From: Gnetum montanum
Lineage: Eukaryota > Streptophyta > Gnetopsida > Gnetales > Gnetaceae
DNA length: 55,787 nt
Direction of reading: 5' to 3'
NCBI GenBank assembly: GCA_015680685.1
Contig: MNCI01001077.1
Span: 419,525 to 475,311 of the forward strand
Shown: piece after piece, positions 54,226-55,787 of the stretch
How the letters are laid out: the number at the start of each line of letters is the position of its first letter
Numbering within the stretch: position 1 is the stretch's first letter
The notes under the pieces: generated by a model
Seen by the model: the letters and a program-made list of their open reading frames with translations, nothing else
The model's database searches: none
What the model was told of the DNA's origin: nothing
Program-made: the position numbers and the translations under genes

Positions 54226-55787
54226 TCACAAGCTATCCCTATTTGCATTGCCTTTACTATTTGTCTCTACCTCATCCACTCGCACATCATCTGCTCCCAT
54301 ATTGCCCCTTGTCAACACCTGATTACTTTCCTCCATGGGCCTCACATCCTCATTAAGAGCCTATGCCCCAAAAGATAAAGTAGTTAGTAGGGGCAACAAA
54401 TACGATAAATGACAACTATAGCAAAGCATCAAAGCAACTAACTTGAGAGGAGCCTGCATCCGTCACAAGAGGTATCTAGTCTAGACCAAGCTTGAGATGA
54501 TGCTCAATCTCCTCCATTGAAATATTCATCCAAGGCCTGTCATTAGGTTCAACATTTGTAGCGGCAACTTTCTCCCTTTCCAAAGTTGTCCATTTTAGAG
54601 GCTCCGGGGAAAGAGAGGTGGTGGCAGTCTCTCTTGTAGGAAGGGTCACTCCTAAATATGGATACTCTGTGACCTTCACCTACTCTTTAAATTTGGCATA
54701 AGCCTCAGAAGTGTCAATGGCCTTCACAAACATCTCATACGAAAATGCCTCCATAGTAGCATCTTTATACAACCTTCGATGGGTGTCGTTTTCTTGCTTT
54801 TATGTATATTTGTGGTCCCTCTGGGCCTACCCCCATTCAAAGATCTTGGCACTTATGGGCTAGAAAATCCATCTGCATCTGTTGTTTGACTATTTCGTAG
54901 GTGGATTCTACATTTTGATGAACAACTATCCAAAATATGGCATGATCAGCCACAACCCTTTGCAACTCCGTAGGGTAGGGACTACGGTTCATGTGGAAAT
55001 CGATCCTCAACTTGAGGTTCTCCACCTCGGCAGCAAGTTCCATCTCTCTCTACTCACTCCTATGGGCCCGTTTCCACAATTCCTCGTTGGTACATCTACA
55101 TTCCCATAGAAATCATGCTGAGTGCAAGATGCATTTGTAAGCCTTGTCAAATATACGATGAGACACTTTAATCACGTCAGACGAGAGTGTGGGCACTGTG
55201 CCAATCTCCATAGGTCGAGCTGGGTCCCACTTGAGTCGAGAGGCTATAGAATGTATAGCAATCACATTAACATAACATAAATCAATATGTTCAAGAGTTT
55301 TAGCGTAGCAGCATAGGGGCTATCAACACTCCTACTCACCCGCACGAGGATCTAGCTATTGAAGGCATTTGATCATGTCATCAACAAGCCCCTGAAAAAA
55401 TGTAAACTTGTCAGGAATTTTAGCCCATGACTCCATCCGGGGCAGAGAAGGTCCTAAGACATCAACAGTAGCACCTGTTACAAAATTAAGCATGACAGCA
55501 ATAGTGGAAGTGGACTACAGTAGGGTACATTCAAAGCCTAAACTCACCATTATTTAGCTATTGTCTTGCTTCATGCTGGTGAAAGATAATCATGGTAGGT
55601 TCTGTAGAAGGGCTAGCCAAGTCCATAGGAACTCCTAGCTCAAGCGCTGGTGCTTTTCCTTTCAGGAGGGTAGCATATTTTTTATTTTGGGAAGACACCT
55701 CTTCGTTGGTAGGAANCCAGCTAGGAATACTGGAGCTCTTGTCTCCAGGGTAGGGGCTCTTGTCATTAGGGAGCCTCTTCCTACCAA
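54226..55787 (-). pseudogene. Antisense gene of element B, 3' exons only (window ends)
   Basis: Minus strand. Exons found: E8 54360-54226 (frame open to the stop; begins ALNEDVRPMEESNQ and ends NANRDSL), E7 55243-54443, E6 about 55480-55340, and part of E5 (about 55787-55560). The last intron is short and intact (donor GTTAGT at 54442, acceptor GGCATAG before 54360) and shows the empty site of the solo LTR in A. E7 includes ELAAEVENLKLRIDFHMN (coiled-coil-like), NVESTYEIVKQQMQMDFL and HKCQDL, all matching A and C. TAG at 54478-54476 is shared with A. The first exons lie beyond the window. Confidence 0.7.

Noticed and set aside
54074-54356. Gly-rich open frames across the G run
   Set aside because: Artefact of the homopolymer; the frames change with run length.

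Overview
Plant nuclear DNA, almost entirely nested and decayed Ty3/gypsy LTR retrotransposons of the Tat/Ogre type. Three things point to a seed plant with a large, methylated, repeat-rich genome: gag-protease-RT-RNase H-integrase domains with plant Tat motifs, a second (archaeal-type) RNase H after the first, and decay dominated by C->T/G->A stops. I cannot name the species. No single-copy host gene, rRNA, tRNA, CRISPR array or bacterial feature was recognised. Two Ns and long C/G runs mark weak base calls.

Layout. (1) 1-739: older flank ending in an unidentified exon-like fragment. (2) Element A, + strand, 740-16168: 5' LTR, PBS, leader with ~122-bp repeats, gag, protease, an antisense multi-exon gene (6970-13158, minus), then RT (N-terminus lost), RNase H, archaeal-type RNase H and integrase. 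A solo LTR (7160-9099) with a perfect 5-bp target duplication sits in an intron of the antisense gene. (3) 16169-24584: two consecutive 3'UTR-PPT-LTR units; the second is followed by a PBS and a leader stub. (4) Element C, minus strand, 40951-24585: LTR, PBS, leader, gag, protease, the antisense gene (on +, 28252-33775), RT, RNase H, archaeal-type RNase H and a truncated integrase. (5) 40952-41809: + strand integrase remnant D-prime. (6) Element D, minus, 47518-41810: RT to integrase, 3'UTR, PPT and a doubled LTR, inserted into D-prime. (7) Element B, + strand, from 47519 past the window end: inserted into D's RT; LTR, PBS, leader, gag, protease and the start of the same antisense gene.

The main discovery candidate is the antisense gene. 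In A, B and C, representing two LTR families, the space between protease and reverse transcriptase holds an eight-exon gene on the opposite strand. Exon order, GT-AG junctions and protein sequence are shared. It encodes a protein I estimate at ~1000 residues: a central domain recalling plant 'transposon protein' domains, an acidic stretch, a coiled-coil-rich region and an acidic tail. Copy A has a TATA box on the antisense strand upstream of the first exon. In C the RT exon starts at a good sense-strand 3' splice site, so the antisense gene probably lies inside a sense-strand intron at the place where Ogre elements carry theirs. Antisense genes are known at the 3' end of some Tat elements (Grande); I do not know of one described in this position.

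Other unusual structures: doubled LTRs (three cases), palindromic TACGCTA-type arrays in LTRs, a splice-donor-like GTGAGT array in antisense intron 1, a recurrent AAACTAGCA motif flanking the intron and filling 3'UTRs, and a gag amber codon shared by A, B and C.
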